Of a DNA stretch of 64,000 nucleotides, positions 17,301-25,027 are shown one piece after another. The notes under the pieces are model-generated. The model saw only the letters and a list, made by a program, of their open reading frames with translations. It had not been told where the DNA came from and searched no databases. This DNA comes from Shewanella khirikhana. Lineage in GTDB: Bacteria; Pseudomonadota; Gammaproteobacteria; Enterobacterales; Shewanellaceae. Positions within the stretch are counted from its first letter, which is position 1, and each line of letters opens with the position of its first letter. The translations under genes and the position numbers were made by a program. Location of the stretch: the NCBI RefSeq assembly GCF_003957745.1, contig NZ_CP020373.1, positions 1,798,001 through 1,862,000 of the forward strand, in the 5' to 3' direction.

Positions 17301-19205
17301 ATGCTGAAGCAGTTTTACGGCATTTGTCTCAGCTCTCTGGTGCTGTTTTCGGCCACCGCCAAGGCAGACATTCAGGAGCAACGTCGCCAGTTTGTAGAGG
17401 CTGAAAAGGCCCTGCGCGCGGGCGATAACAGCACATTCAAGCGCCTTCGCAAGCAGTTGGATGACTATCCGCTGACAGTGTATCTGGACTTCAACACCAA
17501 CATGGATGAACTGGTAAAAGCCCCAGGAAAACAGGCGCTTAAAGCTTTAGGCGAATTTGAAAATACCCCGCTGCTGGGCAGCGCCCGCTATCGCTACTTG
17601 AAAACCGCTGGCGCCGCGGGCCGTTGGGGCGATTTTCTTACCCTGAGCCCCGATGCTCCCCGCGATACCGTGCTGCAGTGCTACTTCTATCAGGCCAAAA
17701 TCGTCACAGGTGCCACCAGCGAAGGCTACGATGGCGCCCGCAGACTCTGGCTTGATGGCCGCTCCCGTCCGGAAGAGTGCGATCCCCTTTTCAACCTGTG
17801 GACCAAGGCGGGCTATCGCACCCAGGAAATGATTTGGAGCCGGATGTTCCTTGCCTTCGAGGCCCGTGAAGGCAAATTGCTGAACTATCTTGCCCAGAAG
17901 GTCACCAATCATCCCAAGGAAGCGCAAAAGTTACTGGCACTCTATAAAGACCCTCGTAACTTGCGCCATACCGAGCGCTATCGCGCCAAGGCCCCTGTGA
18001 TGGCCGAAATGGTGGAGCTCGCGCTTAAGTCTTTGGCCCGTAAAGATCTTGAAGAAGCCGTAGCCTTAATGGCTAAGTATGAAAAGGCCGGCCGCTTCAG
18101 TAAGACCCAGGCAAAGGAGCTGCATGCGTATCTCGTGCGCCGGGCACTGATCCGTCAGGAGGAGTCGCTGCAGGCATATTGCGATAAACACCTCCCCGCC
18201 CTGGCCTCCGACGATTTAACCGAGATGCGGCTTCGCTGGGCCCTGCGTGATAACGACAAAGACGCCTTCAGCCGCTTTTTGCCGCTGCTGAGCGCTGACA
18301 CCGCTGGCAAAGACCGTTGGCAGTACTGGCAAACCCTGTTCGGGCAGGACGCAGACGCCATTGCCAACGCCAAGGCAAGCCTGCTGGCGGACCGCAGCTT
18401 TTACGGTTTTGCGCTCGCCGACCGGCAAAAAAGCGCCCCAAGTCTGAACCACACCCCTGCTGCAACCGGCTTTGATCTGCCAAGCCTGAAAAGCGATAAG
18501 GGCTTTGCCCGCATGCAGGAGTTTTTGGCATTGGATCGCCCCAAACAGGCCCGCAGTGAATGGCTGCAGCTTTTGGGCCGCGGTGACGATAAGCGCAAAG
18601 CCGAGTATGGCCGCTGGGCCGAATCCAAAGGTTTGTACGCGCTGGCGGTAGACGCCTCTATTCAGGGCAAGTTTTGGGATGATCTGTCGATGCGCTTCCC
18701 CAATGCCGAAGACGAGGGGTTCAGCAAGGCAGCCAAGGCCCATAAGCTCAATAAAGAGGAGCTTAGAGCCATTGCCCGCCGCGAAAGTGCCTTTAACCCT
18801 GCGGCGGTATCTGGCGTGGGCGCCCGCGGCCTGATGCAACTGATGCCCGCCACCGCCAAGCAAACCGCTAAAAAGCAAGGGCTTAAGTACAAGGGTGAAG
18901 CGGGACTCTATGAACCTGCCTACAACATTCGCCTTGGCAGCGCCTATTACGCTTCCCTGCTTGAGCGTTACAACAACAACCGGGTGTTGGCCACGGCGGC
19001 GTATAATGCAGGCCCCTCGCGGGTCGATGCCTGGCTTGCCCGCACGCAGGGAAAGCTGGACGTGATGGCCTTTATCGAGTCCATCCCCTTTAGGGAAACC
19101 CGTGAATATGTGCAGGCGGTATTCAGCTACCGGTTGATTTATGAGCACAGAAAAGGCGAGCCCACACCACTCTTTACCGATGCGGAGCTGAACTTCAGTT
19201 ATTAA
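17301..19205 (+). CDS. slt: Soluble lytic murein transglycosylase
   Basis: The 634-residue periplasmic enzyme cleaves peptidoglycan glycan strands exolytically to 1,6-anhydro products. It has a signal peptide (cleavage near ATAKA, residue 22) and a long helical superhelix (U- and L-domains) to about residue 480. The catalytic SLT domain follows, with the Glu near residue 495 in IARRESAFNPAAVSGVGARG, then LMQLMPATAK and the substrate-binding AAYNAGPSRVDAWL. Length and layout match E. coli Slt70 (645). The start ATG is preceded by CGGAGGATTATTCCCC, a good ribosome-binding site. Confidence 0.95.
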   Translation: MLKQFYGICLSSLVLFSATAKADIQEQRRQFVEAEKALRAGDNSTFKRLRKQLDDYPLTVYLDFNTNMDELVKAPGKQALKALGEFENTPLLGSARYRYLKTAGAAGRWGDFLTLSPDAPRDTVLQCYFYQAKIVTGATSEGYDGARRLWLDGRSRPEECDPLFNLWTKAGYRTQEMIWSRMFLAFEAREGKLLNYLAQKVTNHPKEAQKLLALYKDPRNLRHTERYRAKAPVMAEMVELALKSLARKDLEEAVALMAKYEKAGRFSKTQAKELHAYLVRRALIRQEESLQAYCDKHLPALASDDLTEMRLRWALRDNDKDAFSRFLPLLSADTAGKDRWQYWQTLFGQDADAIANAKASLLADRSFYGFALADRQKSAPSLNHTPAATGFDLPSLKSDKGFARMQEFLALDRPKQARSEWLQLLGRGDDKRKAEYGRWAESKGLYALAVDASIQGKFWDDLSMRFPNAEDEGFSKAAKAHKLNKEELRAIARRESAFNPAAVSGVGARGLMQLMPATAKQTAKKQGLKYKGEAGLYEPAYNIRLGSAYYASLLERYNNNRVLATAAYNAGPSRVDAWLARTQGKLDVMAFIESIPFRETREYVQAVFSYRLIYEHRKGEPTPLFTDAELNFSY

Positions 19206-19238
19206 AGCGGCAATCGCGAAGTCACTTTCCATCTCAGA

Positions 19239-19260
19239 CAGGGAGCCAGGCGGCTCCCTG
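19239..19260 (+). terminator. Hairpin after slt
   Basis: Stem CAGGGAGCC / GGCTCCCTG with a 4-base loop, followed by TTCAGTTTT. The T-run is broken, so termination strength is uncertain. Confidence 0.6.
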
Positions 19261-19325
19261 TTCAGTTTTAGCGCAATCAACGCGCCTCAAACCGTAAAAC
19301 TTTTGTCTTGGGTTGCGCCATCGTC

Positions 19326-19344
19326 ATTAATGATAATAATTACC
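19326..19344. promoter_or_regulatory. Fur-box-like site upstream of the EAL gene
   Basis: Against the classic 19-bp Fur consensus GATAATGATAATCATTATC, this site matches at 15 of 19 positions, with an unbroken ATGATAAT core. It ends about 31 bases before the EAL gene ATG, where Fur binding would block transcription. Computed by eye only. Confidence 0.5.
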
Positions 19345-19375
19345 ATTCCAAACTCTGCAACTTTTGTTGATTTCC

Positions 19376-20128
19376 ATGAGCTCTCCCGCAACTGCCCTGA
19401 TGTTGGGCTGTGAATTTCAGCCGCTTGTCTGTCTGCAAACCGGCAAGCCCAGAGGCTATGAAGCCCTGGCTCGTTTTTATACCAAGGATGGCTCATCCAT
19501 AGCGCCCAATCGGGTGTTTGACTGCCTGCACGCCTGCCCGGCCGCGCTGGCCGAAACCGAATTTGCCGCCAAGCGGCTGCAACTTTCACTGGCGCCAAAA
19601 GGGGCGCCGCTGTTTGTTAATCTCGACCCTCATAGCCTGACTCCAGAGCTTCAGGGGGCGCTGCTGCCCATGCTGCAGGCGCGGGGCGAGTTGGTGGTTG
19701 AGCTGATTGAGAACACCTGCATCAGTGATGCGCTAATGGCATTATCGCTGCAATCCTCGTTACAGGCGGCGGGAGTTGCGGTTGCGCTGGATGACATTGG
19801 CGCCCCCCATGCCATGCTGTCGCTGGAGCTGCTGTCTCGGGTGGACTGGATAAAGTTCGACCGCCACTGGCTAAACCGGCTGCATATTGGCCCCGAGCGT
19901 AAGCTACTCGAGTCGCTGGTCGGCTACGCCCACAGCACAGGTAAGTTCACCGTTATCGAAGGCATTGAAACCGAGCAGCAGCGACAAGCGGTAGCTGATA
20001 TTGGTTTTACCCTGGCACAAGGCTTCCTTTTTCAGGCCCAATTCATAAAACCCGTGGTAAAAGAATTACTTTCGGATAAAGTGATCAGGCTTCTGGCTGA
20101 CCTCGCCCAGGAACAAACCAGCCGGTAA
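19376..20128 (+). CDS. EAL-domain cyclic-di-GMP phosphodiesterase
   Basis: The roughly 250-residue protein is a stand-alone EAL domain with no sensor or membrane segment. It is predicted to hydrolyse cyclic di-GMP to pGpG. Residues of the active site are present: E29-A30-L31 in YEALARFY, Asn in FVNLDPHSL, Glu in LVVELIENT, the Asp pair in ALDDIG (usually DDFG), Lys in WIKFDRHWL, Glu in VIEGIETEQQ, and Gln in LAQGFLF. It therefore looks catalytically competent. The ATG at 19376 is used; an in-frame TTG lies 4 codons earlier. A Fur-like box directly upstream suggests iron control. It is followed by an IS5-type mini-element. Confidence 0.9.
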   Translation: MSSPATALMLGCEFQPLVCLQTGKPRGYEALARFYTKDGSSIAPNRVFDCLHACPAALAETEFAAKRLQLSLAPKGAPLFVNLDPHSLTPELQGALLPMLQARGELVVELIENTCISDALMALSLQSSLQAAGVAVALDDIGAPHAMLSLELLSRVDWIKFDRHWLNRLHIGPERKLLESLVGYAHSTGKFTVIEGIETEQQRQAVADIGFTLAQGFLFQAQFIKPVVKELLSDKVIRLLADLAQEQTSR

Positions 20129-20180
20129 GCACCAGGCGAGCGCCAAATCGCCAAGCTCAAAGCGACAAGCACGCCAAGCT

Positions 20181-20453
20181 CTAGGGAATGTGCGAACAAG
20201 TCGTCGCACAGCTCTGGCTTTGATAGCAGCGACAGTTCAAGGCATTCAACTGAGGGCATGCTGAGGCCTGCTGAAGTTGAATAACGCCGAAATGGTGTTG
20301 CTATCAAAGCCCCGCAGGGCGTGGCTTACAGCGGTATCTGCTGCGTTACAGCTCTTGCGAAGGACTAGGGCCATTCGCTGCGAACTGTGCCTTGCATCTA
20401 TCCACTTTAAGCACACGCAGAACAAGCACGGGACTTATTCGCACCTTCCCTAG
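20181..20453. mobile_element. IS5-type miniature element (MITE) with CTAG target duplication
   Basis: A 265-bp element (20185-20449) is bounded by CTAG on both sides, the 4-bp YTAR-type duplication made by IS5-group elements. The ends are inverted repeats: left GGAATGTGCGAACAAGTC, right (reverse complement) GGAAGGTGCGAATAAGTC, 16 of 18 identical. These closely resemble the known IS5 terminus GGAAGGTGCGAAYAAG as I recall it. There is no room for a transposase and no open frame of size. Inside are further inverted repeats: GGCTTTGATAGCA (20216-20228) with TGCTATCAAAGCC (20299-20311), and ATTCAACT with AGTTGAAT. The element can therefore fold into a long hairpin. It would need an IS5-family transposase elsewhere to move. 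Confidence 0.8.
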
Positions 20454-20513
20454 GCAAACAAGTGCCAGGGCACATTTGCCACCACGGCTGCTGCCAAGCT
20501 GGAATGACCGGCC

Positions 20514-20545
20514 AAAATTGCGCATAGTTAAAATTGCGCATAGTT
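20514..20545. repeat. 16-bp tandem duplication AAAATTGCGCATAGTT
   Basis: Two perfect head-to-tail copies of AAAATTGCGCATAGTT lie at 20514-20529 and 20530-20545. A further ATAGTTA follows directly. They sit between the IS5-type element and moxR. Confidence 0.85.
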
Positions 20546-20575
20546 ATAGTTAATGCAAGGCTCAAACGGGTTAGC

Positions 20576-20615
20576 GTGCACACTCATCCCGATATAAGAG
20601 TGCACACTCATCCCG
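20576..20615. repeat. Direct repeat GTGCACACTCATCCCG upstream of moxR
   Basis: Two perfect copies of GTGCACACTCATCCCG, at 20576-20591 and 20600-20615, are repeated with a 24-bp period. The second ends 23 bases before the moxR start codon. They contain the palindrome GTGCAC and could be paired operator sites or a recent duplication. Confidence 0.8.
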
Positions 20616-20638
20616 TTATTAAGGATTGAAGGAATCAC

Positions 20639-21568
20639 ATGCAGGATAATACCGCCGCCAAGAACGCCACCGAGCTTGAAAACCTCATCGCGCAACTCGA
20701 ACGGGTACTGCTTGGTAAGTCCCGGCAGATCCGCCTGGCACTGGCCTGCGTGTTGGCAAGGGGCCACCTGCTTATCGAAGACTTGCCCGGCATGGGCAAA
20801 ACCAGTCTCAGTCAGGCCATGGCCAAAAGCCTGGGGCTGTCTTATCAGCGCATCCAGTTCACCAGTGATATGCTGCCCGCCGATATTCTTGGGGTGTCGA
20901 TTTACGATAAGTCACTCAATCAATTTGTGTTTCATCCAGGTCCGCTGTTCAAACAAATGGTACTGGCCGATGAAATCAACCGCGCCAGCCCCAAAACCCA
21001 AAGTGCGCTGCTGGAAGCCATGGCCGAAGGTCAAACCACGGTGGATGGCAACACCCATTCGCTGCCAAAACCCTTTTTTGTGATTGCCACTCAAAACCCC
21101 ACCGATCAATCGGGCACTTTCCCCCTGCCGGAGTCCCAGCTCGACCGCTTTATGATGCGGATTTCCCTGGGCTACCCCAGCCGTGAAGCCGAGCTGGCTA
21201 TGCTCAAAGGCAAAGGCGAAGATCCTGCCGGCAGCCTGCCACAGTGTGTCAGCCCAATGGGGCTGATGCAGCTGCAGGCCGAGGTCGATAAGGTGAGTGC
21301 ATCCGATGCCGTGCTTGGATACCTGCTGGCACTGGTGGAAGAAACCCGTGCTCAGGGCGAAGGCTATGGTCTGTCCCCCCGGGCAACCAAGGCACTGCTG
21401 GCCAGTGCCAAGGCCTGGGCCTTCCTCGCCGGACGGCAATTTTTGGTGCCGGAAGATATTCAGGCTGTGTTTGTGTGCGTGGCGCAGCATCGCCTCAGAA
21501 GCAGCAGTCTGCATCAGGGCGAAAGCCTGGCGCAGCGTATTCTTGCCAGTGTTAACCCTATCCGTTAA
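20639..21568 (+). CDS. MoxR-family AAA+ ATPase
   Basis: The 309-residue chaperone-like ATPase has Walker A in DLPGMGKTSLSQAMAK, Walker B in VLADEINRASPKTQSALLEAM, sensor 1 in FFVIATQNPTDQSG, and the arginine-finger region FPLPESQLDRF. MoxR ATPases act with DUF58 and von Willebrand-type partners in protein maturation and envelope stress. This is the first gene of a three-gene unit, with the DUF58 gene 3 bases downstream. The start ATG follows TGAAGGAATCAC. Confidence 0.94.
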   Translation: MQDNTAAKNATELENLIAQLERVLLGKSRQIRLALACVLARGHLLIEDLPGMGKTSLSQAMAKSLGLSYQRIQFTSDMLPADILGVSIYDKSLNQFVFHPGPLFKQMVLADEINRASPKTQSALLEAMAEGQTTVDGNTHSLPKPFFVIATQNPTDQSGTFPLPESQLDRFMMRISLGYPSREAELAMLKGKGEDPAGSLPQCVSPMGLMQLQAEVDKVSASDAVLGYLLALVEETRAQGEGYGLSPRATKALLASAKAWAFLAGRQFLVPEDIQAVFVCVAQHRLRSSSLHQGESLAQRILASVNPIR

Positions 21569-21571
21569 CCC

Positions 21572-22654
21572 ATGGCAAAACCTCTCGCACGGCGCCTGGA
21601 GCCCTTTTTAGCCAAACGGTTGCCGCCCTCAACCGAACAAACCTTAAGTCACAAAGGCATTTTCATTTTGCCCAGCGGCTTTGGTCTGGCGTGGCTGGTG
21701 CTGACCTTACTGCTGTATTTGCTCGGCACCAATTATCAGAACAACCTGATATTGGCTATTTCTCTGCTGCTGACCAGTCTGTTTGTTACCTGCATGATTT
21801 ACAGCTACCGCAATCTGGAAGGGGTTACCCTCAAGCGGCGACCGCTGCCCCCCATCTACGCCGGTGAAACCCTGGCGATGCCGCTGTCGGTCAGTGCCGC
21901 GCGCGATGTGCATCAGCTGGCGCTGGCCTATCCCGGGGTCACGCCCGTGTATCTGTCGGTGTTTGATGAAGATGCCTCAGTGCTGGTGCCTGTGCCAACC
22001 GAAAAACGGGGGCTGCTAAACCCCGGACGACTCAAAGTCGAATCCCGCTTTCCCCTTGGCCTGATGCGCACCTGGACCTGGGTTGACCTCGCCATCGAAC
22101 ATCCGGTATTTGCCAGCCATCAAGAAGGCAAGATGCCGCCCTTTGCCCACGCAGAAGCTGGCAGTGAAAACGAGGCCGGGTTGCTGGTTACCGGCATGGA
22201 TGAATATCAGGGGCTCAGAACCTACATCCCGGGTGAGTCTCTTAAGCAGGTTGCCTGGAAACAACTTGCCCAGGGCCGGGGGATGCTCTCCAAGGATTTT
22301 GCCCGTCCACAGGGCGCACCCGAGTGGCTGGCATTGGACTCCCTGAAAGAAGGCACACTTGAAGAGAAGCTGTCGTTGCTGTCCTTTTGGGTGGATGAGC
22401 TTGCCGCGCGCCAGCAAGTGTATGGCCTTATCCTCCCCGGGGTGGAAATTCCGCCCGGCAGCGGAGAGCCCCACCGCCTGGCCTGCCAGACCGCCATGGC
22501 CACCTTCGATGCGCCTTATCGGCGTGAGTATCTCACGCAGGGGCAACAAGCTGATAAGCAAAAGCCAGCAAATGGCAACACCCAGGCCCAACCCCCCCCC
22601 CATACCAGGGCGGCTGATAACAAAGCAGTCGAAAATAAAGAGGCCGCATCATGA
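21572..22654 (+). CDS. DUF58 domain protein
   Basis: The 360-residue protein has two close membrane segments near residues 31-68 (FGLAWLVLTLLLYLLG and LILAISLLLTSLFVTCMI), then a cytoplasmic beta-rich region. The DUF58 core is around VTGMDEYQGLRTYIPGESLK and VAWKQLAQGRGMLSKDF. The last 35 residues are low-complexity, rich in Gln, Asn and Pro. Genes of this type accompany moxR; the likely role is a partner or substrate adaptor of the ATPase, inferred from context only. Its TGA stop overlaps the start of the transglutaminase gene by 4 bases. Confidence 0.9.
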   Translation: MAKPLARRLEPFLAKRLPPSTEQTLSHKGIFILPSGFGLAWLVLTLLLYLLGTNYQNNLILAISLLLTSLFVTCMIYSYRNLEGVTLKRRPLPPIYAGETLAMPLSVSAARDVHQLALAYPGVTPVYLSVFDEDASVLVPVPTEKRGLLNPGRLKVESRFPLGLMRTWTWVDLAIEHPVFASHQEGKMPPFAHAEAGSENEAGLLVTGMDEYQGLRTYIPGESLKQVAWKQLAQGRGMLSKDFARPQGAPEWLALDSLKEGTLEEKLSLLSFWVDELAARQQVYGLILPGVEIPPGSGEPHRLACQTAMATFDAPYRREYLTQGQQADKQKPANGNTQAQPPPHTRAADNKAVENKEAAS

Positions 22655-24687
22655 TGTGGGCCAAACGTGCCGAAGAAATCATTGCCCGCAGCACCCTGTT
22701 TTGGCTGCTGCTGACCCACTTAGCCCTGGTCATCCCCCTTGCCGACAAAACCACGCCCTGGTCACTTGGGATCAGCGCTATCTGTCTGGTGTGGCGCCTT
22801 GGGATTTTCTTTGGCAAGGTTGCCCGCCCGCCGCGCTGGCTGGTCACCGCCTTAGGCATTGCCTCCGCCATTACCCTGGCACTGGTTGGCAGCCAAATCG
22901 GCCTGCTTAACGCGCTGATGAACCTGCTGATTTTGGGTTATAGCCTGAAAACCATTGAAATCATCGATAAGCGCGATGTGCGCACCGTGATTTTGGTGGG
23001 TTACTTTTTGATAGCACTCAATCTTATCGACAGTCAGGGAATAGGTGCCGCGGCGCTGGCGCTGGCATTGGTGTGGCTCAATACCCAGGCGCTGCTGTCT
23101 TTATACCTTGGCCGCAGCAAGTCCGATTACCTGTCATTCAAACTGGTGGCGCAAAGCCTGCCACTGGCCCTGCTGCTGTTTTTGGTGCTGCCACGTCTGC
23201 CGCCACTGTGGATGGTGCCAAGCCTCAAATCCGCTACCACGGGGCTGTCTGATGAAGTGGGCTTTGGCGACATCAGCAAACTCACCCGCTCCGATGCGCT
23301 GGCATTCAGGGTCAAATTCGATGGCCCGCCCCCGGCAAACCCTGAGCTTTACTGGCGCGCCCTGGTGCTGGAAGACTACGATGGCAAACACTGGCGTCAG
23401 GACGATGGCATCAAGCTTTGGGAACGTGAAGCCTATATGCTTGGCAACAGCCGTGATAAGCCCGCCGCAGCGCAGGCCTTAAGCTATGAAGTGATAGCTG
23501 AGCCCAGTGGTCAGCGCTGGCTGTTCGGCCTCGATGTGGCCTTCTCCGCCAGCAGCGGCGTATTTAACCTGCCCGATTATCGTCTGCTGGCCCAGCGCAA
23601 GCTCGATGGCCGTTTCCAGTACCGCGCAGAAGCATACCGTACGCCCATGGACGCAAACCTGTCCGAGCCAGTGCGACGGCTTAATCTGACACTGCCGCCA
23701 AACAGCAACCCACGAACCCGCGAACTTGCCAGGGCAATCTGGCAACAACATCCCTCTGCCGACGCGTTTTTAAATCAGCTAATGCGCCGCTTCAGTGAGG
23801 AGGCGTATTTTTATACCCTTTCGCCCCCGCCGGTTGGCAGCGCGCAAATCGATGACTTTTTATTCGACAATAAACAGGGTTTTTGTGTGCACTATGCATC
23901 TGCCCTGACCTTTATGGCGCGCGCGGCAGGCATTCCGGCACGGATGGTAACCGGCTACCAGGGCGGCGAGTTCAATCCAAATGGCGGATATGTGAGTGTC
24001 TATCAGTACATGGCCCACGCCTGGAGCGAGGTCTGGCTCGATGGCAAAGGCTGGGTGCGACTCGACCCCACCTCCATGATAGCCTCGTCGCGAATTTTGG
24101 ATGGCTTTGATGCCGCCTTTAACTCAGACGAAAGCTACCTTGCCAACAACCAGTTCAGCCCCCACAGGGTCAAAGACATCCCCTGGCTTAACGAGCTTAG
24201 AATGCGCCTTGCCAGCATCGACTATTACTGGAGTGTCTGGGTGCTCGGCTTTGATAACGAGCGCCGTGAAGGCATGCTGAATCAATTACTTGGCAGCGTA
24301 AACCGCTCCCGCTTGATTGCCTTTGTGATTTCAGTTGCAGCGCTTATTATGCTGCTGCTCGCCTGGCAGGCTGGCATTTTACGACTGCCGCAAAAATGCC
24401 CCGCCCCTATCAAGGGCTTTTTGCTGGTTGAGCGCGCCTTAACTTATATCGCCCTGCCACGGGCTCCCGGCGAAGGCCCTATCGATTACAGCCAGCGCGC
24501 TGCCATGGCGCTGCCTGGGATGCAAACTGCCATCAATCACTGGATAGGCCGTTTTACGGCACTGCGCTATCAGAATACCGGCCACAACAAAGATAACGGC
24601 AAAAGCGCCGAGAAGCAGTTTGTACGTCAAAGCCGCCGTCTCGCCCGGGCGATCCGTAAGCAAGGCACAGTGACTCAGAGCTCTTAG
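22651..24687 (+). CDS. TgpA-type membrane transglutaminase (DUF3488)
   Basis: The 678-residue inner-membrane protein has an N-terminal block of about five to six helices (DUF3488), a periplasmic transglutaminase-like domain, and one C-terminal helix (LIAFVISVAALIMLLLAW) with a cytoplasmic tail. The catalytic triad is visible: Cys near residue 412 in KQGFCVHYASALTFMARAAG, His in YMAHAWSEVWLDG and Asp in WVRLDPTSM. It resembles Pseudomonas TgpA, which is essential there. Members of this fold may cross-link or hydrolyse proteins; the substrate is unknown. Last gene of the moxR-DUF58 unit; no clear terminator follows. Confidence 0.92.
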   Translation: MMWAKRAEEIIARSTLFWLLLTHLALVIPLADKTTPWSLGISAICLVWRLGIFFGKVARPPRWLVTALGIASAITLALVGSQIGLLNALMNLLILGYSLKTIEIIDKRDVRTVILVGYFLIALNLIDSQGIGAAALALALVWLNTQALLSLYLGRSKSDYLSFKLVAQSLPLALLLFLVLPRLPPLWMVPSLKSATTGLSDEVGFGDISKLTRSDALAFRVKFDGPPPANPELYWRALVLEDYDGKHWRQDDGIKLWEREAYMLGNSRDKPAAAQALSYEVIAEPSGQRWLFGLDVAFSASSGVFNLPDYRLLAQRKLDGRFQYRAEAYRTPMDANLSEPVRRLNLTLPPNSNPRTRELARAIWQQHPSADAFLNQLMRRFSEEAYFYTLSPPPVGSAQIDDFLFDNKQGFCVHYASALTFMARAAGIPARMVTGYQGGEFNPNGGYVSVYQYMAHAWSEVWLDGKGWVRLDPTSMIASSRILDGFDAAFNSDESYLANNQFSPHRVKDIPWLNELRMRLASIDYYWSVWVLGFDNERREGMLNQLLGSVNRSRLIAFVISVAALIMLLLAWQAGILRLPQKCPAPIKGFLLVERALTYIALPRAPGEGPIDYSQRAAMALPGMQTAINHWIGRFTALRYQNTGHNKDNGKSAEKQFVRQSRRLARAIRKQGTVTQSS

Positions 24688-24791
24688 GCGCTAAAGCCTT
24701 AACACGCTCAGGGCTTAAAACGCTCACGGCTTTAAAACGCTGCCCAGCGCAAAAATCCTGCTCTAAGCATCAACGGTTGAACCCAAGGCGG

Positions 24792-24820
24792 TTGAACCGG
24801 CTAAGTAGGTCTCATACAAT
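24792..24820 (+). promoter_or_regulatory. Predicted sigma-70 promoter of recCBD with overlapping inverted repeat
   Basis: TTGAAC (24792-24797), a 17-base spacer and TACAAT (24815-24820) make a near-consensus sigma-70 promoter about 205 bases before the recC ATG. An inverted repeat TAGGTCT (24806-24812) / AGACCTA (24843-24849) flanks the -10 box and start point and may be an operator or an RNA hairpin. The rest of this 340-base gap (24688-25027) holds imperfect repeats of GGCTTAAAACGCTCA near 24710-24745 and no gene I can support. Confidence 0.6.
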
Positions 24821-25027
24821 CATTTTTTACTTACGGACGATAAGACCTAGCGTTTGCGGCCTTGACGTGGCAGTCGGCTTATTTTGGCCACTCTTTGCAG
24901 CTTTTTCGGGCAGTGAATGCAATGAAAACCGCCCTAATCGACATGTCCGTCAAGTCTTAGCATTGCAGCGGGAAAGCCTTGGCATTGGCGCGGGAAAGAC
25001 GCCGTGCAACCAGATAGAAGGGAAAGC

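Noticed and set aside
18216..19280. Long open frame of 354 codons on the minus strand
   Set aside because: It lies antisense to slt, whose protein has clear domains; the antisense translation has no family features.
20129..20638. Possible small RNA or gene in the EAL-moxR gap
   Set aside because: The stretch is explained by an IS5-type element and direct repeats; no conserved RNA fold or coding pattern was seen.
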